Source: AB-137-C09 sp964645625
GTDB lineage: Bacteria; Pseudomonadota; Zetaproteobacteria; Mariprofundales; Mariprofundaceae
Direction of reading: 5' to 3'
NCBI GenBank assembly: GCA_964645625.1
Contig: CAZYAI010000001.1
Coordinates: forward strand, 62,001-126,000
Length of the DNA stretch: 64,000 bases
Numbering within the stretch: the stretch's first letter is position 1; each line of letters starts with the position of its first letter. Shown here in pieces: positions 25,017-34,597 of the stretch. Position numbers and translations under genes: made by a program. The notes beneath the pieces are model-generated. The model worked only from the letters and a program-made list of their open reading frames with translations, made no database searches and was not told where the DNA came from.

Positions 25017-25952
25017 ATGCAGTTTTTGAACCCTAAAACAGATTTTGCTTTTAAACGTATTTTTGGCTCGACGGAAAGTGCGGATATTTTGCTCAGCTTC
25101 CTCAATGCTATTTTGGACTTGGAGTCGCCGTATCGCATTGCTGATGTGGAGATTATTGATCCTTATTTAGCACCTAAAATCAAGGGTATGAAAGACACCT
25201 ATTTGGATGTTCGCGCCCGCGATGAACAGGGCAAGGCGTACATCATCGAAATGCAGGTGCTGAACGTTGAAGGCTTTGAGAAACGTGTATTATACAATGC
25301 GTGTAAAAGTTATGCGGGGCAACTTCATCAAGGCGAACATTATCAACACCTGAGCGATGTGATTGCGATTACCATCACCGATTTTGTGATGTTCCCTGAG
25401 CAAAAGAGCATCGTTAATAGCTTTAAATTGCGTGCCGAAAACGGTTTGGTGTACCACGATGATTTAGAACTGATTTTTGCTGAGTTGCCCAAGTTTAAGC
25501 GTTCAGAGGACGAGTTGGAAACGTTGTTAGATAAATGGTTTTACTTCCTCAAATGTGCGGGTGATTTGCGCGCTATTCCTAAAGTGTTGGCAGGTGAAGG
25601 TGCGATCAATCACGCATTTGTGATTGCCAATAAAGCAGGCTTAAGTCGTGAGGAGTTGGACGACCAAGAACGGCGAGAGATTTTCATCCAAGATCAACGC
25701 GGCGCATTGCAACTGGCAAAAAGAGTAGGCAAAGAAGAGGGTTTGAAGGAAGGTAAAAAAGAGGGCCTGAAGGAAGGCAAAGAAGAGGGCCTGAAGGAAG
25801 GAGTGGAACAGGGAATAGAACAAGGTGAACGTTTAGCCGCCCAACGTATTGCAAGTAGTTTTCTTGATATACTCGATGATCAAACGATTGCCCAGAAAAC
25901 TGGTCTAAGCCTTGAAGATGTACACATGCTGCGTCAGCAAAACAGCATGTAA
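25017..25952 (+). CDS. Rpn-type PD-(D/E)XK nuclease / putative transposase (paralog C)
   Basis: 311 residues, identical to paralog B over about the first 240 residues. It differs by one additional KEGKKEGL octapeptide in the charged linker (three units instead of two) and a divergent last 15 residues (LEDVHMLRQQNSM). All catalytic-core residues are kept, so it should be as active as B. Its start and AACGAGGT leader match B. The 24-bp linker repeat is a plausible slippage site. Confidence 0.88.
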   Translation: MQFLNPKTDFAFKRIFGSTESADILLSFLNAILDLESPYRIADVEIIDPYLAPKIKGMKDTYLDVRARDEQGKAYIIEMQVLNVEGFEKRVLYNACKSYAGQLHQGEHYQHLSDVIAITITDFVMFPEQKSIVNSFKLRAENGLVYHDDLELIFAELPKFKRSEDELETLLDKWFYFLKCAGDLRAIPKVLAGEGAINHAFVIANKAGLSREELDDQERREIFIQDQRGALQLAKRVGKEEGLKEGKKEGLKEGKEEGLKEGVEQGIEQGERLAAQRIASSFLDILDDQTIAQKTGLSLEDVHMLRQQNSM

Positions 25953-26016
25953 TGTACATTCCTTTACCTCATCGGATGCTACGTTTAAAAGCTAACTTCA
26001 TGGCAGGGGCTTACAC

Positions 26017-29000
26017 GTGACTGATCAAACTGAACATACAACGATATCTGAACAGGCCGTTGCAGAAGGCGGCGCGTATGAGGTGATACGTCAGCGTTTA
26101 AATACACAGCAGCAATCACTTGAAACGTTCATTAACGAGCTTAACCACAAGCGACAGCAGGAATTTGGAAGCACCGAAATGAAGGTGCTCGGACGCATGC
26201 GGTTGAGAACAGAGAACAACTGTCAGGCGCAAGATTTGGTGTTGGTTGGTGAATACGTCCTGTTTGCTTATAATGTTCATATCGGCTTGAGGAAGGAAAC
26301 GCGCATCGAAGATGTGCTTGCTCTTTACACTTTGGTAGAGCAAAACGGTGAATACGATTTGCGCTCGGTTGCTATCAAAGATTCTTTTCTGGCGGATCAC
26401 CGTTTTCAAAGCGATTTTCAAGAACTGTATGCTTATTACAAAGATACTTCGCTGTCCCAATTGGTGTTTAAACACAATAAGCTTATTGCATCGTTTCAGA
26501 TTGGTGAAAAATTATCAGACGTGCGCGTTTTCCGCTGGGAAGTATCCGATGATGGTCAGCGCGTTGATTATATCGATAATCGTGGTGAGCGTGATCTTCG
26601 CCTACCAGCCAGCCATGATTTTGAATGGGTGCAGTGTCATCGTGACGATGTGGTCGATGGGCGAAATCCGCATATTAACATACTCGATACCTTGTTTGTG
26701 GATGCCTCACGTGGCGATATTACGATTAAGGTGGAAGATAACACCAATGTCGGTCTTGGTATTTATTCCGAACCCGTACAAGAAAAGAATCAGGCTTTGG
26801 ATGATGCCGAGTTTTATTACGCCGACCTGCAACAACTCATCCTGTTAAAAATCAAGCCTTACCGTGAAGAGCATTATCGTTATTTGATATATAATCGTAA
26901 CAATCAGCAAGTGCAACGCATGGATGCTATTGGCGATGCCTGTGTTCAATTACCTGAGGATCACGGTATTATTTTCCCTGGTGGTTATTACTTAACCACG
27001 GGCGAAATGAAAACCTTTGAAGGTAATCTTGAGCATCTGGTCTATAAACGTGCCATGCGTTCCCCCAATGGTGAAGATGTGCTTTATATCTTTTACCAGC
27101 CTGAATCCAATGTGATTGTCATGTATGGTTACAATCTGATCGAAAAGTCCTTGCAAAACCCTTTGATTGGTCACGGTTATGGCTTTTATGATGATGGTCG
27201 GATGATTATTTTTTATGCCGATGATGAGCCTAAACGGGTACACCCTTTGCAAATTTGGCAAACCCCTTATTGCAGCGAAGTGCATGCCAGCAGGCAAACT
27301 GTGGCGCATAGTTTTTATGGTAACATTGGCAATGCTGAACTGGTACGCGGTATTTCTGAGTTGTACAGCATCAGCAGGAGCATGCGTTCAACCGATGTTT
27401 CTTCTGAACACTACCATCGCCTCAGTCAGGCCTGTAGTAAGATTTTTGATAGTTATTATTGGTTAGATTCCCCCGAGTTGAAGGGCATCGCCACATTGCT
27501 GCGGGAAGTTGCCAGTACTGCTGAGCTGGTGCTTGATGAGTATGAAAAGGTCGAAAGCATTCGTGCCCAGTCGCGCAAAGCATTGCAGGAGGCTGAAGCG
27601 AAGCAACGTGAAATGATTCGTCAAATTACTCCTGATAGCTGGCATGCGCCACAGGCGTTTGTCGATGGCTTGTTTAGCATACGGCAGCATCGTGGGCATT
27701 TGATGACGATCAAATCCTATCGTTATATGGATGTCGCGAAAATCAACCAGCTGGATGCCGATATTGCAGCGGTAGAGCTTGATTTAAATCAAAAAACCGT
27801 AGCTTTCTTGGCTTCTGAAGGCGCGCTTTCCAGCTATGATAAGGTGTTGGATCGCGTTGCGAGCGAACGCCTTACCTGCAAAACCCATGCCGAACTTAAA
27901 CCGCATGTTGAAGCACTTCAGCAATTGGCAGCAGCACTGGATTTGATTGCCGAAATGATGGCATCGCTCAAGGTGGATGATGCAACGGTGCAAACGCGCA
28001 TTGTCGATGCGATTTCTGAACTGTATAGCCGCTTGAATCAACAAAAGGCAGAGCTGGAACATCAACGTAAAAGCGTTGGCAGTGCTGAGGCTGCGGCGCA
28101 ATTTTCGGCACGGCTTAAGTTACTGAATCAAAGTATGAATAACGCGCTTGGTATGGCAAAGACGCCAGCGAGCAGTGACGAGCAGTTTTCTCGGCTGCTG
28201 GTGCAGTTAGAAGAGCTTGAAGCGGAATTTAGTGACTACGATGATTTTATCGCCGACGTTATTAAAAAACGTGAAACGATATTCGATGCCTTTGAGGCTC
28301 ATAAACAGCGGTTGATTGATGCGCAGCAACGTAAGGCACAATCCCTCGCCGATGCTGGCACACGCATCTTGCAGAGCGTGCAACGGCGCGTTAAACGCTT
28401 CACCACCCAAGAAGAATTAAACACCTTTTTCAGTGGCGATAGTCTGATCAGGAAGGTCAGCGACACCATTGAAACATTAAGATCCTTGGATGATAGCGTC
28501 AAAGCCGAAGACCTTGATGCGCAATTCAAAGCAATCAGGGAGCAATCCATCCGTTCCCTGCGTGATAAAAGTGATCTTTATGAATCGGGTGGTCAGCTGA
28601 TTAAACTTGGCCCACGTCATAAGTTTTCGGTCAACACGCAGGATCTGGATCTCACCATTTTACCCAAGGGCGATGCCTTATTTATCCGCCTAACAGGTAC
28701 CGATTATTGTGAGGTACTGGATGATGATGCGCTGAATGCTAAGCGTGCGTATTGGTCGATGGAGCTTCCTTCTGAAAGTGCGCAGCTTTGTCGTGCTGAA
28801 TACTTGGCTTATAGCATCTTGCAGGCGGCCAAAAGGCAACAACAGGGTCTTGATTGGCAAGGTTTGGCGCAAGCTGCCACAGATGCAAAAAGCATGCTGG
28901 CGTTGGTCGCAGCATTTGCCGCACCTCGTTATAAAGAGGGGTATGAAAAAGGTATTCACGATCATGATGCCAGCCTGATGTTGCAAAAAATCGTACCTGT

Positions 29001-31284
29001 TTATGAAACAGCAGGAAGCTTTAAATACGCGCCTGCTGCGCGTGGGCTGGCGGCAATCTATTGGGCGAATAAATATAATGGGGCGCAGCAACAGCGATGG
29101 CCGCAACGGGCTAGGAATGCAGCGCAGATGATGCAGGTTTTTGCTGATTCTAAGGCGCAAACTATCCTGAGCCTAGAGATTGCGGATGATTTGAGGGCTT
29201 TTGTCGCTGAGCATCAATTACCCGCAGATGAACGCGTGTTGACTCGTGCCAGTGAATACTTGAGCGATGAATTGGCACAAGAACGGGTGGCTTTTGCGAC
29301 CACCAAATATGCGCGCTACCTCTGCGATGCTTTTGTCACCCACTTAAAAACGCACAATATCTGGCGCGATTATGAAACAGCATTGGATGCTATGAAGGGG
29401 CAGGTCGGTAAACGTTGGGCGTTGGCAGAAAGTTGGTTGACTGCCTTTGTGCAGTCACAGCATAAGCCGCAATACAGCAGTTTTATCGCCGAAGCGATTG
29501 GCATACTGAACGCAGAACAACGTATTGATCGTGTTGATCGTGAATGTGATGTGCAGCTCACCATCGAAGGTTTGTTGGCAAGGCATCATAAGATCGAAAA
29601 TCGCCAACTGACCATTCAACTGGATCAGTTTTTGGATGATAATCGTCATCATATCGAACAGGTGATACCTGCCTACGAAGATTATTTGCAAGCGCGCCAG
29701 CGCATGATGATTGAAAGGCGTGAAGCTTTGGGGCTGGAGTCATTCAAGGCTAAACCCTTGGCATCGTTTGTCCGCAATCGGCTCATCAATGAGGTTTATT
29801 TGCCTTTGATTGGCGATAATCTGGCCAAACAGATTGGCACAGTAGGCGATAAAAAACGTTCGGACTTGATGGGTTTATTGCTTATGATCTCGCCGCCAGG
29901 TTATGGTAAAACAACGTTGATGGAATACGTGGCTGATCGCTTGGGGCTTATTTTTATGAAGATTAACTGCCCTGTGATTGGTCACACCATCACCGCTGTG
30001 GATCCACAACAGGCGGATAATAGTGCTGCCCGCCAAGAGCTAGAGAAATTGAACCTAGCATTGGAAATGGGCAATAATGTGATGTTGTACCTCGATGATA
30101 TTCAACATACCAACAGCGAGTTTTTGCAAAAGTTTATTTCGTTATCCGATGGTACGCGCCGCATCGAAGGGGTGTGGAAAAAACGACCTAAAACGTATGA
30201 TATGCGCGGCAAGAAGTTCTGCGTGGTGATGGCAGGTAATCCTTACACCGAATCAGGCGAAGCCTTCCAGATCCCTGACATGCTTGCCAACCGTGCTGAT
30301 ATTTACAATTTGGGTGACGTATTGAGTGGCAAAGAGGCGGTGTTTGAACTCAGTTATATCGAAAATGCTTTGACCTCCAATCCTGTGTTGGCGCCGCTGG
30401 CGACGCGAGACATGGCGGATGTTTACAGATTCCTTGAGATGGTCGATGGCGCAAACATAGCCAGCACGGATTTATCTCACCCTTACAGCAGTGCCGAGAT
30501 CAAAGAAATTGTTGATGTGTTACGCAAAATGAAAGTCATTCAAGGCATTGTATGGAAGGTCAACCAAGCTTACATCGCCGCCAGTGCGCAGGATGATAAG
30601 TACCGCACCGAACCAACATTTAAGTTGCAAGGTTCGTACCGAAACATGAATAAAATGGCAGAAAAAATATCGGCAATTATGAGCGATGATGAACTGATGC
30701 ACCTCGTGGACGATCACTACCAAGGTGAGGCGCAATTGTTGACCACAGGCACGGAAGCCAACCTACTCAAGCTGGCGGAGATTCGCGCTCGCATGAATGC
30801 GCAACAGCAGCAACGTTGGACGCAAATCAAAGCTGATTTTATGCGCAATAAAGCGATGGGCGGTGATGATGCCGATGTAGGCAGTAAAATTGTGGTGCAG
30901 CTCAATGACTTGGTGGCAGGCATCCATGCTTGGCGAGAAAGCCTTGAACAATCGCATGCCGCAGCACATGAGTCGCAAAATCGCGAACTGCTGGTGAGTA
31001 GAGAACAAAATAGTAAAGCGTTGAACAATATCGCCAGGGCTATTGCTCGTGTGGCAGCGCATATAAAAGCAGAAACGCAGGGCGAAGCGGCTACATCCGC
31101 CGATCATATACCATTGGAAAGCCTTACGCATCTACTGGAACATACCTTACACCCGTTGATCAAAATCATGTATGGCAAACTTGATTTGGATTTAGGAACG
31201 CACAAGAACATGGCGGATATTAACCGAAAATTGGCAGTTATTGATTCATTGGTCAGAAACAAGAAGCCAAGAACAAAGTCTTGA
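26017..31284 (+). CDS. Giant AAA+ ATPase associated with flotillin (DNA repair ATPase family)
   Basis: 1755 residues starting at GTG 26017, with AGGGG 8 bases upstream. About 1-470 is beta-rich, with repeated YLIYNR/LYIFYQPES/MIIFYADD strands suggesting a beta-propeller-like sensor. About 480-900 is coiled coil (several KxxLQEAEAKQ and HKQRLIDAQQ heptads). About 1000-1280 is alpha-helical. The AAA+ core has Walker A ISPPGYGKTTLMEYVADRLG (about 1290-1308), Walker B VMLYLDDIQHT (about 1355-1365) and sensor-like VVMAGNPYTESGEAF. Databases label relatives DNA repair ATPase, but I know of no demonstrated repair activity. Yqi-type flotillin genes are typical neighbours, here separated by two rpn genes. 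Confidence 0.8.
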   Translation: MTDQTEHTTISEQAVAEGGAYEVIRQRLNTQQQSLETFINELNHKRQQEFGSTEMKVLGRMRLRTENNCQAQDLVLVGEYVLFAYNVHIGLRKETRIEDVLALYTLVEQNGEYDLRSVAIKDSFLADHRFQSDFQELYAYYKDTSLSQLVFKHNKLIASFQIGEKLSDVRVFRWEVSDDGQRVDYIDNRGERDLRLPASHDFEWVQCHRDDVVDGRNPHINILDTLFVDASRGDITIKVEDNTNVGLGIYSEPVQEKNQALDDAEFYYADLQQLILLKIKPYREEHYRYLIYNRNNQQVQRMDAIGDACVQLPEDHGIIFPGGYYLTTGEMKTFEGNLEHLVYKRAMRSPNGEDVLYIFYQPESNVIVMYGYNLIEKSLQNPLIGHGYGFYDDGRMIIFYADDEPKRVHPLQIWQTPYCSEVHASRQTVAHSFYGNIGNAELVRGISELYSISRSMRSTDVSSEHYHRLSQACSKIFDSYYWLDSPELKGIATLLREVASTAELVLDEYEKVESIRAQSRKALQEAEAKQREMIRQITPDSWHAPQAFVDGLFSIRQHRGHLMTIKSYRYMDVAKINQLDADIAAVELDLNQKTVAFLASEGALSSYDKVLDRVASERLTCKTHAELKPHVEALQQLAAALDLIAEMMASLKVDDATVQTRIVDAISELYSRLNQQKAELEHQRKSVGSAEAAAQFSARLKLLNQSMNNALGMAKTPASSDEQFSRLLVQLEELEAEFSDYDDFIADVIKKRETIFDAFEAHKQRLIDAQQRKAQSLADAGTRILQSVQRRVKRFTTQEELNTFFSGDSLIRKVSDTIETLRSLDDSVKAEDLDAQFKAIREQSIRSLRDKSDLYESGGQLIKLGPRHKFSVNTQDLDLTILPKGDALFIRLTGTDYCEVLDDDALNAKRAYWSMELPSESAQLCRAEYLAYSILQAAKRQQQGLDWQGLAQAATDAKSMLALVAAFAAPRYKEGYEKGIHDHDASLMLQKIVPVYETAGSFKYAPAARGLAAIYWANKYNGAQQQRWPQRARNAAQMMQVFADSKAQTILSLEIADDLRAFVAEHQLPADERVLTRASEYLSDELAQERVAFATTKYARYLCDAFVTHLKTHNIWRDYETALDAMKGQVGKRWALAESWLTAFVQSQHKPQYSSFIAEAIGILNAEQRIDRVDRECDVQLTIEGLLARHHKIENRQLTIQLDQFLDDNRHHIEQVIPAYEDYLQARQRMMIERREALGLESFKAKPLASFVRNRLINEVYLPLIGDNLAKQIGTVGDKKRSDLMGLLLMISPPGYGKTTLMEYVADRLGLIFMKINCPVIGHTITAVDPQQADNSAARQELEKLNLALEMGNNVMLYLDDIQHTNSEFLQKFISLSDGTRRIEGVWKKRPKTYDMRGKKFCVVMAGNPYTESGEAFQIPDMLANRADIYNLGDVLSGKEAVFELSYIENALTSNPVLAPLATRDMADVYRFLEMVDGANIASTDLSHPYSSAEIKEIVDVLRKMKVIQGIVWKVNQAYIAASAQDDKYRTEPTFKLQGSYRNMNKMAEKISAIMSDDELMHLVDDHYQGEAQLLTTGTEANLLKLAEIRARMNAQQQQRWTQIKADFMRNKAMGGDDADVGSKIVVQLNDLVAGIHAWRESLEQSHAAAHESQNRELLVSREQNSKALNNIARAIARVAAHIKAETQGEAATSADHIPLESLTHLLEHTLHPLIKIMYGKLDLDLGTHKNMADINRKLAVIDSLVRNKKPRTKS

Positions 31285-31298
31285 ACGCGTTTGTGATA

Positions 31299-31352
31299 CA
31301 GCCAATCAAGCATCGGATGCACGAATAGTGGAACCAAATACTTGATTGGCTG
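31299..31352. terminator. Perfect 12-bp inverted repeat between convergent genes
   Basis: CAGCCAATCAAG (31299-31310) and CTTGATTGGCTG (31341-31352) are exact complements around a 30-base loop, located between the stops of the giant ATPase gene and cbbO. A bidirectional transcription barrier is plausible; the lack of T-runs and the long loop make it atypical. Confidence 0.45.
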
Positions 31353-31356
31353 CTTA

Positions 31357-33621
31357 CTACTTGGTGAGTGAGATAAACAACTCAGGCAGTTTTTGTGGCA
31401 ACTTATCTACATGGTCAATGACGGCATAGCGTTTGTCGAAAATATCCGTGACATATTCATCTGCTTTGGGATCAAGTGAGATGCAGTAGGTGAAAATACC
31501 ATCGCGATCCAGCTCATTCACGGCTTGTTTACTGTCTTCGATCAACATGCGTTCATCATCAACATCAATGTCGGATGGTTGCCCATCTGTGAGTACCAAT
31601 AACAGCTTTTTGTCCGCACGCTGGTTCTTTAAGTAATGTCCTGCATGGCGAACAGCAGCACCCATGCGCGTGGAGTAGCCTGCTTGCATGGCCGCTAGTC
31701 GGGCTTTTACTGTGTCTCCCCATGGTTCACTGAAACCTTTGATATGGTAATAACGCACATCGTGGCGGGTGTTGGAATGGAAACCACCGATGGAGAAGGG
31801 GTCGCCCAATTGTCCAATAGACCAACCTAATAGGGATACAGCTTCTTGCGAGAGTTGCAAAATGGTTTGCTCTGTTCCAGCAGCCTTATCATCAAGTGAT
31901 TGAGATAGATCCAACAATAGCGATACAGCGATATTTCTACCATCCGTCTTGTGTGACATATTCACACGAGGGTCAGGGGTAGAGCCGCTTTTGAGGTCAA
32001 TCAAAGAGCGAAGCGCAACATCTAAATCTAATTCGCTGCCCTCTTCTTGAAAGCGTATGCGCGTTTTATCTTGTGGCTTCAAACTGTCGAGTACTCGCTT
32101 TAGGCGTTTTGCCAAAGCACTGTGTTTGTCCAAAAGCGAGTCAATGTATGAGGCTGAACCTTGGCTGTGTAGGGATTCGTATACACTGACCCAATCAGGG
32201 CGATAATGTTGTGAGGCATAATCCCATTCATGGTAATGGCGTGGCGGTAGTGCATGAATCTCTTCACTGTCTTCTTTTTGCTGGTTGAGGTGATCAAACT
32301 CCTCTTCTTCATCTCCTGCTTCGATATAAATCCATAAATGTCGGTTATCGTCTCGGTAGCTGACCTCGGTGTTGCGGAAGTAAATATGCGGCAACAAGTC
32401 ATTTTGTGTACGTGTTTTGGCGATGAATAATAGTGCCAGCTCCGCCATTTTTGGACTACTGGATTCATTGTCTTTTAAGGCGTGGACAATGCGTTCCGCA
32501 AAATCTCGAATGATTGGGTGTTTTACCTCAAAATTGGGGTCAAGCACCTTACGAGATAATAAAGCTAGGCGAAGGCGTATGGTTGACCATGAGTCAAGGT
32601 TTAGGTCATCTTCATTAGGGATGGGATGCAGGCGCAAGTAAGTGTCATACAGCCCTGGGTATTGACGTAGGGTGAGTAGATCAATGCGGCAATCTTCAAA
32701 GGTTTCTACAGCAATCCGCTGAAACGGACTCCAGTTATCCACCACCATACGCTCACTCCAGCGACGGTGTGCACACATGTGTGCTAACACTGCGCGGTAA
32801 CGGTCAATACCTTTAATGCCATTGAGGTCATCAAAAACATCGGGAATGCGTATGCCAAGCTCATCAAAGTAAGGCATGGGTTTACGTAGTTCATCAAACG
32901 CGAGAGAGTAGGGAACTAAATAATCATGTTCACCCCATAAGGCGCGTAGATATAGATCCAGCTTGCGTTCATTCTCCATAAACAGTGTGCCATGACGTTC
33001 ACGTTGTAACATGGCACGCGAGTCGGCCGACTGCAGGGAGAAAAAGTCCTTTTGTCGACCAGGGTGACTGATGTAGTAAGTAACGCCGTAATTGATCCAG
33101 TTGCGCAAGCCTTGCAATGTTACCAAAGAGAGTAGGTGTGGTGCTTGCTTGAGTAGTTCAGGCATGCCTGGGCTAGGGAATGTTGTGTGGTGACCATGCA
33201 CAGAGCCAGTGGTGCGCTCAGCAAACTCTTTAAGCAAATCAATATATGATTCCATTAAGGCTTGTGTTTTTAAATATCGACTGACTTCTGCAAGCGTTTG
33301 TAAAAATGGAACGATAGACGGTGCATTGGTATTTCGTGCCAAGTGCCAGACAAAGTCCTTAACGATGGAGAGCATTGCTTCCCCCGTGTTGGAAACAACA
33401 GTAGGCATTTCTTCAAGGTAAATGAGAATAGGATCAGCACCGCGTCCCATTTTGCCTAAAAAAGAGGCATTGTCGATGTAGTCATCTAAGCCACTGGGTG
33501 ACAATACGAGTTTCGCTTCTGTGAGGCACTCAGAAAACACACTCTTCACCTGTGGGAAGTTTGAGTTTAAACGTTCCCAATAGGCTAAATCATGCTCGGG
33601 TATTTGTACTGTATCAGCCAT
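31357..33621 (-). CDS. cbbO: RuBisCO activase subunit CbbO (von Willebrand factor A domain)
   Basis: 754 residues, usual CbbO length. The C-terminal vWA domain has the MIDAS motif LLLDLSQSLDD (about 566-576) and LVLTDGQPSD (about 674-683); the N-terminal two thirds are the helical CbbO/NorD region. CbbO works as the adaptor of the CbbQ hexamer and remodels inhibited RuBisCO. The ribosome binding site AAGGAG lies 8 bases before ATG, and the gap to cbbQ is 13 bp, so the two are one transcript. A NorD role is unlikely because no nor genes are present. Confidence 0.93.
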   Translation of the reverse strand: MADTVQIPEHDLAYWERLNSNFPQVKSVFSECLTEAKLVLSPSGLDDYIDNASFLGKMGRGADPILIYLEEMPTVVSNTGEAMLSIVKDFVWHLARNTNAPSIVPFLQTLAEVSRYLKTQALMESYIDLLKEFAERTTGSVHGHHTTFPSPGMPELLKQAPHLLSLVTLQGLRNWINYGVTYYISHPGRQKDFFSLQSADSRAMLQRERHGTLFMENERKLDLYLRALWGEHDYLVPYSLAFDELRKPMPYFDELGIRIPDVFDDLNGIKGIDRYRAVLAHMCAHRRWSERMVVDNWSPFQRIAVETFEDCRIDLLTLRQYPGLYDTYLRLHPIPNEDDLNLDSWSTIRLRLALLSRKVLDPNFEVKHPIIRDFAERIVHALKDNESSSPKMAELALLFIAKTRTQNDLLPHIYFRNTEVSYRDDNRHLWIYIEAGDEEEEFDHLNQQKEDSEEIHALPPRHYHEWDYASQHYRPDWVSVYESLHSQGSASYIDSLLDKHSALAKRLKRVLDSLKPQDKTRIRFQEEGSELDLDVALRSLIDLKSGSTPDPRVNMSHKTDGRNIAVSLLLDLSQSLDDKAAGTEQTILQLSQEAVSLLGWSIGQLGDPFSIGGFHSNTRHDVRYYHIKGFSEPWGDTVKARLAAMQAGYSTRMGAAVRHAGHYLKNQRADKKLLLVLTDGQPSDIDVDDERMLIEDSKQAVNELDRDGIFTYCISLDPKADEYVTDIFDKRYAVIDHVDKLPQKLPELFISLTK

Positions 33622-33634
33622 AGTAGATGACTCC

Positions 33635-34438
33635 TTAGCCGAAGGTTACAGTAATAGTATTATCCAAGGTTTCACGAATGTCGGCATCATCAGTGATCGG
33701 ACGAACCATAGCCATACGACATGCAGCTTTGGCTTCGACCCCTTGATTAATCAACGTTGCAGCATAAACCAATAGGCGAGTGGAGATACCTTCATCCAGA
33801 CCGTGACCTTTCAAGTTCCTTGCTGCTGTACCAATGCTTACCAATTTCTCTGCTATATCTGCTGCTAAGCCTGTTTCGTTGCAGATAATTTCTTGTTCGA
33901 CGGCTGCCGATGCATAGTCAAAGTCAAAGCCAGTAAATCGTTGTTTGGTGGATTGCTTCAGGTCTTTCATCAAGCTTTGATAGCCAGGGTTGTAGGAGAT
34001 GACTAACTGGAAGTCTGGGTGGGCTTCGACCAATTCACCTTTTTTGTCCAGTGGTAGGGTGCGACGGTGATCGGTTAATGGGTGAATAATCACAGTGGTA
34101 TCTTGTCTGGCTTCTACGACCTCATCCAAGTAGCAAATGGCACCAATACGTGCTGCTGTAGTCAGCGGACCATCGAGCCAACGTGTGCCGTTGCTATCAA
34201 GCAGGTAACGACCAACCAAGTCTGAGGCTGTCATATCTTCATTGCAAGCAACGGTAATCAGCGGTTTGCCGAGTTTCCAAGCCATGTATTCAACAAAACG
34301 AGATTTGCCGCATCCTGTTGGTCCCTTAACCATCACAGGCAAGCGCGCTGCGTAAGCCGCCGAATACAACTCAATTTCATCAGCCTGTGCTTGATAAAAA
34401 GGTTCCTTTTGGATTTCATATTGTTTTTTATCGTTCAT
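33635..34438 (-). CDS. cbbQ: RuBisCO activase AAA+ subunit CbbQ
   Basis: 267 residues from ATG 34438, with AGGAG 8 bases upstream; a longer frame to 34477 has no such site. MoxR-group AAA+ with Walker A GPTGCGKSRFVEY (about 39-51), Walker B ICYLDEVVEARQDT (about 101-114), sensor 1 LVISYNPGYQ and an arginine finger region QSTKQRF. CbbQ hexamers with CbbO release sugar phosphates from RuBisCO using ATP. It lies 160 bp downstream of cbbM, separated by an intrinsic terminator, so it probably receives only read-through transcripts. Confidence 0.95.
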   Translation of the reverse strand: MNDKKQYEIQKEPFYQAQADEIELYSAAYAARLPVMVKGPTGCGKSRFVEYMAWKLGKPLITVACNEDMTASDLVGRYLLDSNGTRWLDGPLTTAARIGAICYLDEVVEARQDTTVIIHPLTDHRRTLPLDKKGELVEAHPDFQLVISYNPGYQSLMKDLKQSTKQRFTGFDFDYASAAVEQEIICNETGLAADIAEKLVSIGTAARNLKGHGLDEGISTRLLVYAATLINQGVEAKAACRMAMVRPITDDADIRETLDNTITVTFG

Positions 34439-34531
34439 TTTCAATACTCCTAGATGATTGCTTGAAGGGGCGAGCACTCAGCCCGTATGATTCTTCCATC
34501 GTTGTTGTGTGGCACTGTGTTGTTGCTGATA

Positions 34532-34564
34532 TAAAAAAAGGGGCCTCACATAGGAGACCCCTTT
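34532..34564 (-). terminator. Intrinsic terminator/attenuator between cbbM and cbbQ
   Basis: On the minus strand AAAGGGG ... CCCCTTT forms a stem extended by CTC/GAG pairs, followed by a run of seven T. It lies 34 bp after the cbbM stop and about 100 bp before cbbQ. Partial termination here would make RuBisCO more abundant than its activase. Confidence 0.85.
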
Positions 34565-34597
34565 ATTATGTGAAGAGCCTAAGCCCTACAGAGGGTT

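Larger units (their letters stand above)
24009..25952 (+). repeat. Tandem duplication of an rpn gene plus its leader
   Basis: Units 24009-24973 and 24974-25952 are direct repeats with a 965-bp offset, including the leader CCTAAACAACGAGGT before each ATG. The first about 720 coding bases look identical by eye; synonymous differences appear only in and after the KEEGLKEG linker, and the 3' ends diverge. This points to recent duplication or gene conversion of the 5' three quarters. Confidence 0.9.
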
